Origin: Clostridiales bacterium
GTDB lineage: Bacteria; Bacillota; Clostridia; Oscillospirales; Acutalibacteraceae
Direction of reading: 5' to 3'
DNA: 64,000 bases
Assembly (NCBI GenBank): GCA_012839345.1
Contig: DUNN01000028.1
Location: 1-64,000 of the forward strand
The notes beneath the pieces were generated by a model. It made no database searches, had not been told where the DNA came from, and saw nothing but the letters and a program-made list of their open reading frames with translations. Shown in pieces: positions 33,286 through 42,522 of the stretch. Position 1 is the stretch's first letter; each line of letters opens with the position of its first letter. Both the position numbers and the translations under genes were made by a program.

Positions 33286-34155
33286 TTGTTTCGTGTCTTT
33301 TTCACCGAATACTTCCAGAAAACATTTCGCAGCGGAGGAGAGGTAACGGTCCCCGCGCCAAATTGCCACAACCCGGCTGGTCATGTTCGCGTCTGCAATT
33401 ACCCTGCAGACTCCATCGGCATAAGAGCGCATGGACTGTGGAACGATGGCGATTCCAAGGCCTGCGTTTGCCCACATGAGGGACGTACGTGCGTCGTCGT
33501 TTAGGCAGTAAACGTTAGGCCGGAACCCGGCGGCCTTGCAGGCTGCAAGAATCATTTTTTCAAACCGTCGGTACAGAATCAGCGGCTTTTCCGCCAAATC
33601 CTTCAGGAAGACGGATTCCCCCGGTAGACCGGAAAAATAGCGGGCGTTTCCGGCCGCGATCATCGGTTCGCTTTCCAGTTCGATATGATTGGTTTTTTCC
33701 GCGTAAAACGGGGTGCGTGCCACGGCAACCTCAATATCCCCGGAGGCCAGAAGGTCAATCAGCTGAAAGGTGTTTCCTTCCCGGATTTCAAACCGGACAC
33801 CCGGGTAAGCTTTGGCATATTCGGTGACCCGCCACCCCAGAAGCGCGGGCCCAGAGGAAGAGGTGGTTCCCAGCCGCAGCGTGCCGTTGGGCTTTTCGGC
33901 CAGATCCTCCAGCTCTCTTACCGTAGTGTCAGCCAGTTCCAACAGGCTGTGGGCACGGCGGTACAGGATGGCTCCCGCATCCGTCAGCCGCACCTGCCGT
34001 GCCCCGCGTTCCACCAGCTTTTGCCCAAGCTCGTTTTCCAGCAGCTTCAGCTGGTGGCTGAGCGGCGGCTGGGAAATATGCAGTTTTTTTGCGGCGGCAC
34101 TAATGCTGCCCTCTTCCACAATGGCGGCAAAATAAGCCAGCTGTTTTAAGTCCAT
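33268..34155 (-). CDS. LysR family transcriptional regulator
   Basis: The 295-residue protein has an N-terminal winged helix (MDLKQLAYFAAIVEEGSISAAAKKLHISQPPLSHQLKLLE) and a periplasmic-binding-like effector domain (about 90-290). It is divergent from the ABC exporter genes starting 180 bp away and may regulate them, although LysR-exporter pairs are less usual than LysR-enzyme pairs. The effector is unknown. The last five codons and the stop are made by one arm of hairpin C, so the gene end has been shaped by the repeat. Confidence 0.92.
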   Translation of the reverse strand: MDLKQLAYFAAIVEEGSISAAAKKLHISQPPLSHQLKLLENELGQKLVERGARQVRLTDAGAILYRRAHSLLELADTTVRELEDLAEKPNGTLRLGTTSSSGPALLGWRVTEYAKAYPGVRFEIREGNTFQLIDLLASGDIEVAVARTPFYAEKTNHIELESEPMIAAGNARYFSGLPGESVFLKDLAEKPLILYRRFEKMILAACKAAGFRPNVYCLNDDARTSLMWANAGLGIAIVPQSMRSYADGVCRVIADANMTSRVVAIWRGDRYLSSAAKCFLEVFGEKDTKQRSAAK

Positions 34156-34335
34156 AACAATTCCTTTCTGTTAATGTGCGCCGATCAAATACAAAGTGCT
34201 GGAATCGGTGGCTTCCTGATGTATATCAAAAAGATATGGGAAGTAGATAAAATCAATATTATTCCTATGGATTAACCTATGCTATAATTATTATCATAAT
34301 CGTGAAATGTCAAAATAACAAGGGATGAACAAAAA

Positions 34336-36078
34336 ATGCTGAAACTGGCGCGTTATTTGAAACGCTACCGCGTACAGGTCATTGTGGGGCCTGTTTTCAA
34401 ACTTTTGGAAGCTATTTTTGAATTGATTGTTCCGGTCATTACCGCGCAGATGATTGACAACGGGGTGCGCAAGGGAAATGTTCCGTATATTTGGCATATG
34501 GGGGGAATCCTGCTTTTGCTCGGGGTCATTGGGCTGTGCAGCGCGCTGGTCTGCCAAAAGCTTGCTTCTATTGCGTCGCAGGGCTTCGGCACTGTGCTAC
34601 GTAATGAAATGTACCGCCATATTAATACCTTTTCCCATGCGGAAATTGACCGGTTTGGAACTCCTTCGCTGATTACCCGCATTACGAACGATGTGAACCA
34701 GCTTCAGTACGCGGTCGCCATGCTGATTCGTCTGGTTATCCGCGCGCCGTTTCTTGCGGTGGGTGCAATGGTTATGGCCATTATTCTGGACTGGAAGCTC
34801 GGCATGATTTTCCTGATTGCCACGCCGCTGATTGCTTTGGTGCTTTACCTGGTAATGAGCCGCTCCGTTCCGTATTTCCGTGTGATGCAGAAAAAGCTGG
34901 ACCGCATTTCGTTGGTGTCTCGGGAAGGGCTCAGCGGCGTGCGCGTTATCCGCGCCTTTTCCAAACAGAACATGGAAGAGAAGCGGTTTGACGAAGCCGC
35001 GAACGACCAGACGGAAACCGCGGTCCGGGTGAGCAAGCTGTCTGCCTTGCTGAACCCGCTGACTTATGTGATTATGAACTTTTCCGTTATCGCGATTATT
35101 TGGATGGGCGGCGGACGGGTCAATACCGGCGAAATGACCCAGGGCGAGGTCATCGCCTTTGTTAACTATATGTCCCAGACGCTGCTGGCCTTAATCGTTG
35201 TTGCAGATCTGGTGGTTACGTTCACCAAGGCCGCCGCTTCCGCTTCCCGTGTGAACGAAGTGCTGGAAACGCAGCCCTCTGTGCTGGAAACGGCGAAGGT
35301 TCCCGTGACGCCGGTTCCCGGCGCGCCGAAAATCGAGTTTTCCGGCGTCAGCTTTTCCTACGACGGTGCCGACAGCGACCATTATGCGCTGCAGAACATC
35401 CAATTTTCCGCCCGACCGGGGGAGACCATCGGCATTATCGGCGGCACCGGTTCGGGCAAGTCCACGCTGGTGAACCTGATTCCGCGTTTTTACGACGTAA
35501 CCCAGGGAAAGGTCTTGATTGACGGCGTGGATGTGAGGGACTATTCTTTTGAAGAGCTGCGCACCAAGGTGGGGGTTGTGCCGCAGGAAGCATCGCTGTT
35601 TACCGGCACCATTGCGGACAACCTGCGCTGGGCGGATGAAAACGCGGGGGAAGAGCAGTTGATGCACTCTTTGAAAATTGCGCAGGCTTACGATTTTGTC
35701 GCAGAACTACCGCAGGGGCTGGAAAGCCCCGTAAACCAGGGCGGAAAAAACTTTTCCGGCGGGCAGAAGCAGCGCTTGACCATTGCGCGTGCGCTGGTGT
35801 CGAACCCGGAAATCCTGATTTTGGACGACAGTGCAAGCGCGCTGGACTTTGCGACCGATGCCGCACTGCGCCGGGCGCTCCGTGCGGAAACCGGGGGCAT
35901 GACGGTGCTTATCGTTTCTCAGCGGGTCAGCGCGGTGCGTCAAGCCGACCAGATTCTTGTGCTGGACGACGGTGCAATTGCCGGAATCGGCACGCACGCG
36001 CAGCTGCTGGAAAGCTGTGAGGTTTACCGGGAAATTTGTCTGTCGCAGCTGAGCAGGGATGAGGTGGAGAAAAAATGA
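34336..36078 (+). CDS. Heterodimeric ABC exporter subunit with degenerate ATPase site
   Basis: The 580-residue half-transporter has six membrane helices (to about 310) and an ATPase domain: Walker A GGTGSGKST (about 368), signature FSGGQKQR (about 473), Walker B LILDDSASALD and switch IVSQRVS. The catalytic Glu after Walker B is Asp and the switch His is Gln. This is the pattern of the non-hydrolysing chain in asymmetric exporters such as TM287/288 and BmrC/D. The ending GTHAQLLESCEVYREICLSQ also matches that side. The partner starts within its stop codon. Substrate unknown. Confidence 0.92.
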   Translation: MLKLARYLKRYRVQVIVGPVFKLLEAIFELIVPVITAQMIDNGVRKGNVPYIWHMGGILLLLGVIGLCSALVCQKLASIASQGFGTVLRNEMYRHINTFSHAEIDRFGTPSLITRITNDVNQLQYAVAMLIRLVIRAPFLAVGAMVMAIILDWKLGMIFLIATPLIALVLYLVMSRSVPYFRVMQKKLDRISLVSREGLSGVRVIRAFSKQNMEEKRFDEAANDQTETAVRVSKLSALLNPLTYVIMNFSVIAIIWMGGGRVNTGEMTQGEVIAFVNYMSQTLLALIVVADLVVTFTKAAASASRVNEVLETQPSVLETAKVPVTPVPGAPKIEFSGVSFSYDGADSDHYALQNIQFSARPGETIGIIGGTGSGKSTLVNLIPRFYDVTQGKVLIDGVDVRDYSFEELRTKVGVVPQEASLFTGTIADNLRWADENAGEEQLMHSLKIAQAYDFVAELPQGLESPVNQGGKNFSGGQKQRLTIARALVSNPEILILDDSASALDFATDAALRRALRAETGGMTVLIVSQRVSAVRQADQILVLDDGAIAGIGTHAQLLESCEVYREICLSQLSRDEVEKK

Positions 36079-37838
36079 AAAAACCGGTTTTAAAACGGCT
36101 GATGAAATATACCAAACCCTATCTGCCCTTTTTGATGGGTGCCCTCATCAGCGCCGTTATCAGTGTTTCGCTCACGCTGTACGGGCCGATTCTAATCGGC
36201 CATGCTGTCGACCACATTATTGCGCAGGGCAATGTGGATTTCCCCGGTATGGTGCCCATTTTGGTTACCCTGTTTTTTACTATCGTCATCAGCGCGGCGT
36301 TTCAGTGGCTGATGAGCTACTGCAACAATCAGGCTGTTTACCGTACGGTACGCGACCTGCGGATGCGCACGTACCGGAAGATCAACCGCCTTCCGTTGCG
36401 CTATATTGACAGCCATGCGCACGGCGATATGATCAGCCGGATTGTGAATGATGTTGATCAAGTTGCCGATGGACTGCTTCAGGGCTTTACCAAGCTGTTT
36501 ACCGGGGTTGTCACTATTGTGGGAACGCTGGTGTTTATGCTGACCATCAGCCCGGTGATTACGGTGGTGGTGGTTTTGGTAACGCCGCTTTCCATGTTTG
36601 TGGCAGCTTTTATTGCAAAGCTGACCCACAAGCAGTTTGTGGAGCAGCAGGCGACCCAGGGGGAATTGAGCGGATATATTGAAGAAATGCTCGGCGGGCA
36701 GAAAATTGTAAAGACGTTCCATTATGAAAAGCGCGCAGAGAATCAGTTTGGCGAAATCAACCAGCGGCTTTACAACTGCGGGGTCAAGGCGCAGTTTTAT
36801 TCCGCACTTTCCAACCCGAGCACGCGGTTCGTGAACGGCCTAGTTTATACTTCCGTGGCTGTCATGGGTTCCATCTGTGCGGTTACCGGCCGCCCCGGCC
36901 CGTTGACGGTGGGGCAGATTTCCAGCTTCCTCGCGTACGCGAATCAGTATACAAAGCCCTTTAACGAAATTACCGGTGTCATCACACAAATTCAAACGGC
37001 ATTTGCTTCTGCTCAAAGGCTGTTCCATTTTCTGGATGAGGAAGAAGAGCTTCCCGATGCACCGGACGCGGAAGTTCTGCAGGACTGCGAAGGCAATGTC
37101 GAAGTCAAAGATCTGTTCTTCTCCTACCGCCCGGACGCCAAATTGATTCAGAATCTGAATCTTTCGGCGCGGCGTGGGGAACGCATTGCCATTGTTGGCC
37201 CGACCGGCTGTGGAAAAACAACCATTATTAACCTGTTGATGCGGTTTTACGACGCAGACAGCGGCACCATCCGGGTGGATGGAAAAGATATCCGTGGCCT
37301 GACGCAGAGCAGCCTTCGCGGCGCGTTCGGCATGGTGCTGCAAGATACGTGGCTTTTCACGGGAACGGTGCGCGACAATATTGCATATGGCCGGGACCAT
37401 GCGGGGGAAGAGGAGATTGTTGCAGCGGCTCGGGCGGCGCATGCCCATTCCTTTATTCAGCGGCTGCCGAAGGGCTATGATACCATGATTTCGGAAGACG
37501 GCGGCAATCTTTCGCAGGGCCAGCGACAGCTGCTGTGCATTGCGCGCGTCATGCTGGTTGACCCGCCGATTCTGATTCTGGACGAAGCAACCAGTTCCAT
37601 TGACACCAGAACGGAAATTAAGGTTCAGAAAGCGTTTGACGAAATGATGAAGGGTCGAACCAGCTTTATCGTGGCGCACCGTCTTTCCACCATACGGGAG
37701 GCGGATTTGATTCTGGTCATGAACCACGGCAGCGTGGTGGAACAGGGTACGCACGAGGAGCTTTTGGCGCGGAACGGATTTTACGCGAACCTATACAACA
37801 GTCAGTTCGCCGCGGCGGATGCGGATGAAAATCCCTGA
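36075..37838 (+). CDS. Heterodimeric ABC exporter subunit with canonical ATPase site
   Basis: The 587-residue partner starts at an ATGA overlap of 4 bp with the first subunit, which couples their translation. Six membrane helices (to about 315) precede the ATPase domain: Walker A GPTGCGKTT (about 375), signature LSQGQRQL, Walker B LILDEATSSID with the catalytic Glu, and switch VAHRLS with the His. All catalytic residues are present, so this chain supplies the active hydrolysis site. Relatives export drugs, lipids or peptides. Confidence 0.94.
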   Translation: MKKPVLKRLMKYTKPYLPFLMGALISAVISVSLTLYGPILIGHAVDHIIAQGNVDFPGMVPILVTLFFTIVISAAFQWLMSYCNNQAVYRTVRDLRMRTYRKINRLPLRYIDSHAHGDMISRIVNDVDQVADGLLQGFTKLFTGVVTIVGTLVFMLTISPVITVVVVLVTPLSMFVAAFIAKLTHKQFVEQQATQGELSGYIEEMLGGQKIVKTFHYEKRAENQFGEINQRLYNCGVKAQFYSALSNPSTRFVNGLVYTSVAVMGSICAVTGRPGPLTVGQISSFLAYANQYTKPFNEITGVITQIQTAFASAQRLFHFLDEEEELPDAPDAEVLQDCEGNVEVKDLFFSYRPDAKLIQNLNLSARRGERIAIVGPTGCGKTTIINLLMRFYDADSGTIRVDGKDIRGLTQSSLRGAFGMVLQDTWLFTGTVRDNIAYGRDHAGEEEIVAAARAAHAHSFIQRLPKGYDTMISEDGGNLSQGQRQLLCIARVMLVDPPILILDEATSSIDTRTEIKVQKAFDEMMKGRTSFIVAHRLSTIREADLILVMNHGSVVEQGTHEELLARNGFYANLYNSQFAAADADENP

Positions 37839-37844
37839 ATTATA

Positions 37845-37873
37845 TTGAATAACCGCCATGCCCGCGTTATAAT
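37845..37873 (+). promoter_or_regulatory. Promoter of the transketolase genes
   Basis: TTGAAT (37845-37850) and TATAAT (37868-37873) are 17 bp apart. Confidence 0.85.
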
Positions 37874-37907
37874 AAGGTAGGATTTCCGAAACTTTAGGAG
37901 GTTGTTT

Positions 37908-38753
37908 ATGGACACAAGTGAGAAAAAGCAATTGCAGATTCTGGCGTGCAAAGTCCGGATGGGTGCAATTGAAGGCGTTTTTAATGCCAAGTCCGGCCAT
38001 CCCGGCGGATCGCTTTCCGCAGCGGATTTGTTTACCTATCTCTATTTTAAAGAGATGAATATCGATCCGAATAACCCGAAGGCGGAAGATAGGGATCGTT
38101 TCGTTTTGTCGAAGGGGCACTGTGCTCCCGGCCTTTATGCTACGCTTGCCCTTCGCGGATATTTTTCGATGGATGAGCTGAAAAAGCTCCGTCATATTGG
38201 CGCAATGCTTCAGGGCCACCCGGACATGAAAGGAACCCCCGGCATCGACATGAGCTCCGGCTCGCTTGGGCAGGGTGTTTCTGCGGCGTGCGGCATGGCT
38301 TTGGCAGCAAAGATGGATGGAAAAGACTACCGTGTGTACTCCATTCTGGGCGACGGCGAAATCGAGGAAGGTCAGGTTTGGGAGGCTGCCATGTTTGCAG
38401 CTCACCATAAGCTGGACAATCTGTGCCTGATTGTTGACAACAACGGCCTGCAGATCGACGGCCCGGTCAGTGAAGTAGGAGGCCCCGAGCCGATCGATGA
38501 AAAATACCGTGCCTTCGGCTTTGATGTTCAGATCATTGACGGCCATGATTTCGACGCGATGGAGGCTGCATTTGCACACGCGAAAACCGTGAAGGGAAAA
38601 CCAAGCGTGATTATCGCGAAAACCATTAAGGGCAAGAACGTGTCCTACATGGAAAACGCGGTCAACTGGCACGGTGCCGCACCGAATGCCGAACAGTATG
38701 AAATCGCGATGAATGACCTGAAGAAGGTCTTGTCCGGATTGGAGGCGGAATAA
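37908..38753 (+). CDS. Transketolase, N-terminal (TPP-binding) subunit
   Basis: Split transketolase moves two-carbon units between sugars in the pentose phosphate pathway. This 281-residue half binds thiamine diphosphate: SGHPGGSLSAADL near 25, SKGHCAPGLYA near 68, and the TPP motif GDGEIEEGQVWEA near 147 with the closing NN. TAGGAGG lies 5 bp before ATG 37908. The C-terminal subunit gene starts at the base after this stop codon. The split form is common in clostridia and archaea. Confidence 0.95.
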   Translation: MDTSEKKQLQILACKVRMGAIEGVFNAKSGHPGGSLSAADLFTYLYFKEMNIDPNNPKAEDRDRFVLSKGHCAPGLYATLALRGYFSMDELKKLRHIGAMLQGHPDMKGTPGIDMSSGSLGQGVSAACGMALAAKMDGKDYRVYSILGDGEIEEGQVWEAAMFAAHHKLDNLCLIVDNNGLQIDGPVSEVGGPEPIDEKYRAFGFDVQIIDGHDFDAMEAAFAHAKTVKGKPSVIIAKTIKGKNVSYMENAVNWHGAAPNAEQYEIAMNDLKKVLSGLEAE

Positions 38754-39698
38754 ATGGCGGAAATGGTAAAAAAGGCTACTCGTGAAAGCTACGGTGAAGC
38801 TCTGGCGGAGCTCGCCAAGGAATATCCTCAGATCGTGGTTCTGGATGCCGACCTTGCAGCAGCAACCAAAACCGGTATTTTCAAGAAAGCTTGCCCGGAG
38901 CGCTTTGTTGACTGCGGCATTTCGGAATGCAACATGGTCGGCGTGGCGGCTGGCCTTGCCACCTGCGGCAAAATTCCGTTTGCAACTTCTTTCGCAATGT
39001 TTTCCGCGGGCCGCGCATTTGAACAGGTTCGCAATTCCGTCGGCTATCCGCACCTCAATGTAAAAATTGTCGGTTCCCACGCGGGCATTTCCGTCGGCGA
39101 AGACGGTGCTACCCACCAATGCAACGAGGACATCGCGCTGATGCGTACGATTCCGGGCATGGTGGTGCTGAACCCTTCCGACCACTATGAAATGAAAGCT
39201 GCGGTACGGGCTGCCGCAGAGTATTACGGCCCGGTTTATATCCGCCTTGGCCGTTTGGCTGTGGAAAGCTTCAACAATTCCGACGATTATAAATTTGAAC
39301 TCGGCAAGGGAATTACCCTGCGCGACGGCAAAGATATCACCATTATCGCCACCGGCCTGATGGTATCCCGCGCACTCGAAGCGGTCAAAACGCTGGAGGA
39401 GCAGGGCATTGACGCAAGACTGATTAATATACACACCATTAAGCCGATTGACCGCGAGCTGGTCGTAAAAGCCGCGAAAGAAACCGGCCGGGTTATCACT
39501 GTGGAAGAACACAATGTAATCGGCGGCCTTGGGGACGCTGTCTGCAGTGTGCTGTCTGAGGAATGCCCGGTTCCGGTTACAAAAATCGGAGTAAACGATG
39601 TTTATGGTCACTCTGGCCCGGCGATGGCCCTTCTGGATGAGTTTGGCCTGAATGCTGCCCATATTGTAGAAACAACTAAAAAAGTTCTCGGAAAATAA
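38754..39698 (+). CDS. Transketolase, C-terminal (pyrimidine and C-domain) subunit
   Basis: This 314-residue half completes the active site: ESYGEALAELAKEYPQIVVLDADL at the start, the catalytic pyrimidine-domain Glu in CGISECNMVGVAAGLA, SFAMFSAGRAFEQVRN, GSHAGISVGEDGATHQCNEDIALMR, and the C-terminal VEEHNVIGGLGDAV domain. Its ATG directly follows the TAA of the N-terminal subunit, so translation is coupled and subunits are made together. The operon ends at hairpin D. Confidence 0.95.
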   Translation: MAEMVKKATRESYGEALAELAKEYPQIVVLDADLAAATKTGIFKKACPERFVDCGISECNMVGVAAGLATCGKIPFATSFAMFSAGRAFEQVRNSVGYPHLNVKIVGSHAGISVGEDGATHQCNEDIALMRTIPGMVVLNPSDHYEMKAAVRAAAEYYGPVYIRLGRLAVESFNNSDDYKFELGKGITLRDGKDITIIATGLMVSRALEAVKTLEEQGIDARLINIHTIKPIDRELVVKAAKETGRVITVEEHNVIGGLGDAVCSVLSEECPVPVTKIGVNDVYGHSGPAMALLDEFGLNAAHIVETTKKVLGK

Positions 39699-39802
39699 TC
39701 GGATTGTCAAATTGTTCCGTTTCAGGACGGCTTCGAAACGGACTCCTATGCGTTCAGAATCGGGAAAATGTATACCTGAGGTACTAGGCACTTTTTTCCA
39801 AG

Positions 39803-39848
39803 AAAAGGACGCTGCAAATGAAATTTTATTCATTTGCAGCGTCCTTTT
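39803..39848. terminator. Hairpin D of the dispersed family, after transketolase
   Basis: A perfect 20-bp stem (39803-39822 with 39829-39848; core GCTGCAAATGAA) around a 6-nt loop, followed by Ts. Confidence 0.93.
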
Positions 39849-40198
39849 TACATATTTATACAGAATCACGTGCATGCATTGTATTGATATGGAAATATTT
39901 TACATTTAAGAAAATCGATGTGGGAGTGTTTTAACTGGCTTCCCGGTCCAATGAAAGCAATATTTGATAAATAAGAAATTTTTGAATTTCTAATCCAAAA
40001 TATTGAATTCAATTTTGTTGAATAATTACAAAAGAAATCTTCCGAAATACGGCTGTTTCAATGGAAATATTCTCATTTTTGGTAATTTTAGGCATAATAT
40101 TTAATTACTTTTTGGTTAGATTAAATTTATTGAAAAAATCTTTAATATAAAATTTTAAAAAATATGACTAAATTGGTTTACATAAATTAAAATAGTGG
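39849..40198. other. AT-rich gene-free block before the division cluster
   Basis: About 350 bp are clearly more AT-rich than the surroundings, with many TTGAAT, AATTTT and TAAAAT words. No supported gene, RNA or repeat was found; short open stretches lack ribosome sites. It may be a curved or nucleoid-protein-binding upstream region of the mraZ promoter. Confidence 0.5.
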
Positions 40199-40227
40199 TT
40201 GCAATTTTATTCTGAATACGTTATAAT
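40199..40227 (+). promoter_or_regulatory. Promoter of the mraZ division cluster
   Basis: TTGCAA (40199-40204) and TATAAT (40222-40227) are separated by 17 bp. Confidence 0.85.
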
Positions 40228-40238
40228 CAAACCACAAA

Positions 40239-40274
40239 GTGGTGAAAGGTGGGGGTAAGTGCCACGATGTGGAG
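40239..40274 (+). promoter_or_regulatory. MraZ operator: TGG repeats every 10 bp
   Basis: TGGTG at 40240, TGGGG at 40250, a weaker TGCCA at 40260 and TGGAG at 40270 keep an exact 10-bp period. MraZ is known to bind 10-bp-spaced TGGGN direct repeats ahead of its own gene. The position just after the -10 fits autorepression. Confidence 0.75.
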
Positions 40275-40312
40275 AACCCATCATGCATTTACCCAAAAAC
40301 AGGAAGTTTATT

Positions 40313-40732
40313 ATGTTGATCGGAGAGTACCAGCATAATATAGACCCGAAGGGCCGCGTGATTATTCCTTCCAAATTCCGTGAGGATTTGGGAGAATGTT
40401 TTTATGTCACAAAAGGCCTGGATGGATGCCTGTTTGTGCTTTCACCGGAGGAATGGGCAAGGCTGCAGGAAAAAATCAAGGCCATGCCGATTTCCAAATC
40501 CCGTGGACTGCAGCGTTTTTTCTTCTCCGGCGCCGCGGAAGTGGAACCGGACAAGCAGGGGCGTATTCTGCTGCCCCAAACCTTGCGCGATTACGCTGGC
40601 CTTACCCGGGACGTTACCGTGATTGGTGCTTCTACCCGCGCTGAAATTTGGGACAGCGCGCGCTGGGAAGAATTCAATTCCTCTCTGACGGAAGAAAGTA
40701 TTGCCGAAGCTATGGATATGCTTGAATTTTAA
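40313..40732 (+). CDS. mraZ: Transcriptional regulator MraZ
   Basis: The 139-residue AbrB-like protein begins with the family's MLIGEYQHNIDPKGRVIIPSKFRE and has the second repeat SGAAEVEPDKQGRILLPQTLRDYA. It binds the repeats in its own leader and represses the division cluster. I chose ATG 40313, with AGGAAG upstream, because the family starts at MLIGEY; the upstream in-frame starts lie in the operator region. It is followed 24 bp later by rsmH. Confidence 0.96.
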   Translation: MLIGEYQHNIDPKGRVIIPSKFREDLGECFYVTKGLDGCLFVLSPEEWARLQEKIKAMPISKSRGLQRFFFSGAAEVEPDKQGRILLPQTLRDYAGLTRDVTVIGASTRAEIWDSARWEEFNSSLTEESIAEAMDMLEF

Positions 40733-40756
40733 GTGCGGGCGGTGTAAAAAGGCGAA

Positions 40757-41683
40757 ATGAATTTTCAGCATAAGCCTGTTTTGTTTGATGAAACTATTGA
40801 AAGCCTTAATATCCGCCCGGATGGAATCTATATTGACGGAACCGCCGGGGGCGGCGGGCACTCCCAAGCCATTGCAGATCGCTTAACGACCGGAAGGCTG
40901 ATTGCGATTGATCAGGACCCAGACGCGATTCAGACAGTGACCGAACGTTTTCGCGGCAATCCGCACGTTTCCGTTTATCATGCGAATTTTTCCGAGATGG
41001 TTCAGGCTGCACAACGGTTTCAAATTGATTCCGTGGACGGCGTTCTTCTTGATATCGGGGTTTCTTCCTATCAGCTGGATACCCCGGAACGCGGATTTTC
41101 CTACCATTACGACGCACCGCTTGATATGCGCATGAGTCAGGAGGGAACCTCCGCAAAAGACTTGGTTAACACACTTTCCTGGCAGGAGCTTGCGCGGATT
41201 ATCAGCCGCTATGGCGAAGATAAAAATGCGCGTGCGATTGCGAAAGGAATTGAAAAGGCACGGGAGACCGCGCCGATTGAAACCACGCTTCAGCTGGCGG
41301 AAATTGTAAAGTCCTCCGTTCCTGCGGCGGTTCGCCGGGAGCCGGGGCACCCGGCCCGCAAAACCTTTCAGGCCCTGCGCATTGCGGTGAATGGGGAACT
41401 GGACAGGCTTTCCCAGGGGTTGGATGCCGCGTTTTCTCTGCTGAAGCCGGGTGGCAGGCTGGCCATCATTACGTTTCATTCGCTGGAAGACCGCATGGTG
41501 AAGCAGCGCATGGCTGAATGGTGTACAGGCTGTACCTGTCCGCCGGATTTTCCGGTTTGCGTCTGCGGAAAAAAACCGCGGGCAGAGCTGCTTTATAAAA
41601 AGGGACTTGCCCCAAGCGAGCAGGAATTGGAACAGAATCCCCGCAGCCGGAGCGCAAGGCTTCGTGTCTGCATCAAATTATAG
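40757..41683 (+). CDS. rsmH: 16S rRNA (cytosine-1402-N4) methyltransferase
   Basis: RsmH methylates C1402 of 16S rRNA. The 308 residues begin FQHKPVLFDETIESL, with the SAM site YIDGTAGGGGHSQAIA near 30-45, LLDIGVSSYQLDTPERGFSY near 103, and HSLEDRMVK near 240. A C-terminal Cys cluster (CTGCTCPPDFPVCVCGKKP) is typical. Length and place next to mraZ are as in most Firmicutes. Confidence 0.97.
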   Translation: MNFQHKPVLFDETIESLNIRPDGIYIDGTAGGGGHSQAIADRLTTGRLIAIDQDPDAIQTVTERFRGNPHVSVYHANFSEMVQAAQRFQIDSVDGVLLDIGVSSYQLDTPERGFSYHYDAPLDMRMSQEGTSAKDLVNTLSWQELARIISRYGEDKNARAIAKGIEKARETAPIETTLQLAEIVKSSVPAAVRREPGHPARKTFQALRIAVNGELDRLSQGLDAAFSLLKPGGRLAIITFHSLEDRMVKQRMAEWCTGCTCPPDFPVCVCGKKPRAELLYKKGLAPSEQELEQNPRSRSARLRVCIKL

Positions 41684-41778
41684 AGGAAAACGCTGAGTAA
41701 CGGATCTCGGTTTTACTATCCCCCCGAACGGCTGCATCAGCGTATTCCCGGAAATCATATAGGATAGGGAGTGAAAAC

Positions 41779-42273
41779 ATGGCATCTCGGAAAGGCAGCG
41801 AAGCGTACGATTTTGCGCTTTTTGAGCCCAAACGCCGGCAGGAAGAACCGCAGAAACAGGACAACATTATTAAGCTTCCGAAAGAAAAGCTGGAACAGAA
41901 CCGGCGCCCGAAGGTCAGCCCGGTTAAAGCGGTGTCCGCATTTCTGGCGATGATTGTGATGCTCGGAATTGTTGGAACCATCGTTTACGGCCAAGTGCAG
42001 CTGACCGAATTGACCGAACAGCTGAATTCTGCAACGAAAACGCTGAATGAGCAGAAAAGCGTTTATACGCAGCTGAAAATGAAGTCCGAATCCCAGTTTT
42101 CGCTTCAGGCGGTGGAAAGCTATGCCACCGATAAGCTTGGCATGAAGCGCATTGAACAAAGTCAAGTGGAACCAATCGAGCTTTCCAAAGGGGATAAAAC
42201 CCAGGTTGTGCAAAGCGGCAACCAGAACTGGTTTACTTCCCTGTGGGACACAATTGTTCATTTGCTGTCATAA
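41779..42273 (+). CDS. ftsL: Cell division protein FtsL-like
   Basis: The 164-residue bitopic protein has a cytosolic polar N-terminus (to about 54), one membrane helix (about 56-76), a coiled coil (about 77-110) and a short extracellular tail. The layout and position between rsmH and spoVD identify FtsL, which joins FtsB and FtsQ in the divisome; its sequence is poorly conserved in general. GGGAG precedes the ATG. About 95 bp of noncoding sequence separate it from rsmH. Confidence 0.82.
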   Translation: MASRKGSEAYDFALFEPKRRQEEPQKQDNIIKLPKEKLEQNRRPKVSPVKAVSAFLAMIVMLGIVGTIVYGQVQLTELTEQLNSATKTLNEQKSVYTQLKMKSESQFSLQAVESYATDKLGMKRIEQSQVEPIELSKGDKTQVVQSGNQNWFTSLWDTIVHLLS

Positions 42274-42418
42274 TCGAAACGGTTGGTCAATAAGTATTAC
42301 TGCATGCTTTCCCATTCTTTTTAACGATGGTTTGGGCGGGTTTTGTTTATAAAATTAGGAAGTGTGTTTGTTTCGGGCCGATGAAAATTGACTTTATGAA
42401 ACAAGACTTTGGGAAAAG

Positions 42419-42452
42419 GAGAGTTGAGATCTAATCTTAACTCTCATTTTTG
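42419..42452 (+). terminator. Internal terminator or attenuator between ftsL and spoVD
   Basis: GAGAGTTGAGA pairs with TCTTAACTCTC (one G-U) around 5 nt, followed by ATTTTTG. It could reduce transcription into spoVD. Confidence 0.75.
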
Positions 42453-42522
42453 TAACAGATTGTTTTAACAGGGGAAATTCCGAATCCGGAACAGGTTCCC
42501 GCCTTGGTTTGGAGGATGATCT

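Noticed and set aside
37791-39875. 694-residue minus-strand open frame opposite the transketolase genes
   Set aside because: It lacks a ribosome site and family motifs, and the plus strand carries two complete, well-supported genes. It is a mirror effect of plus-strand codon use.
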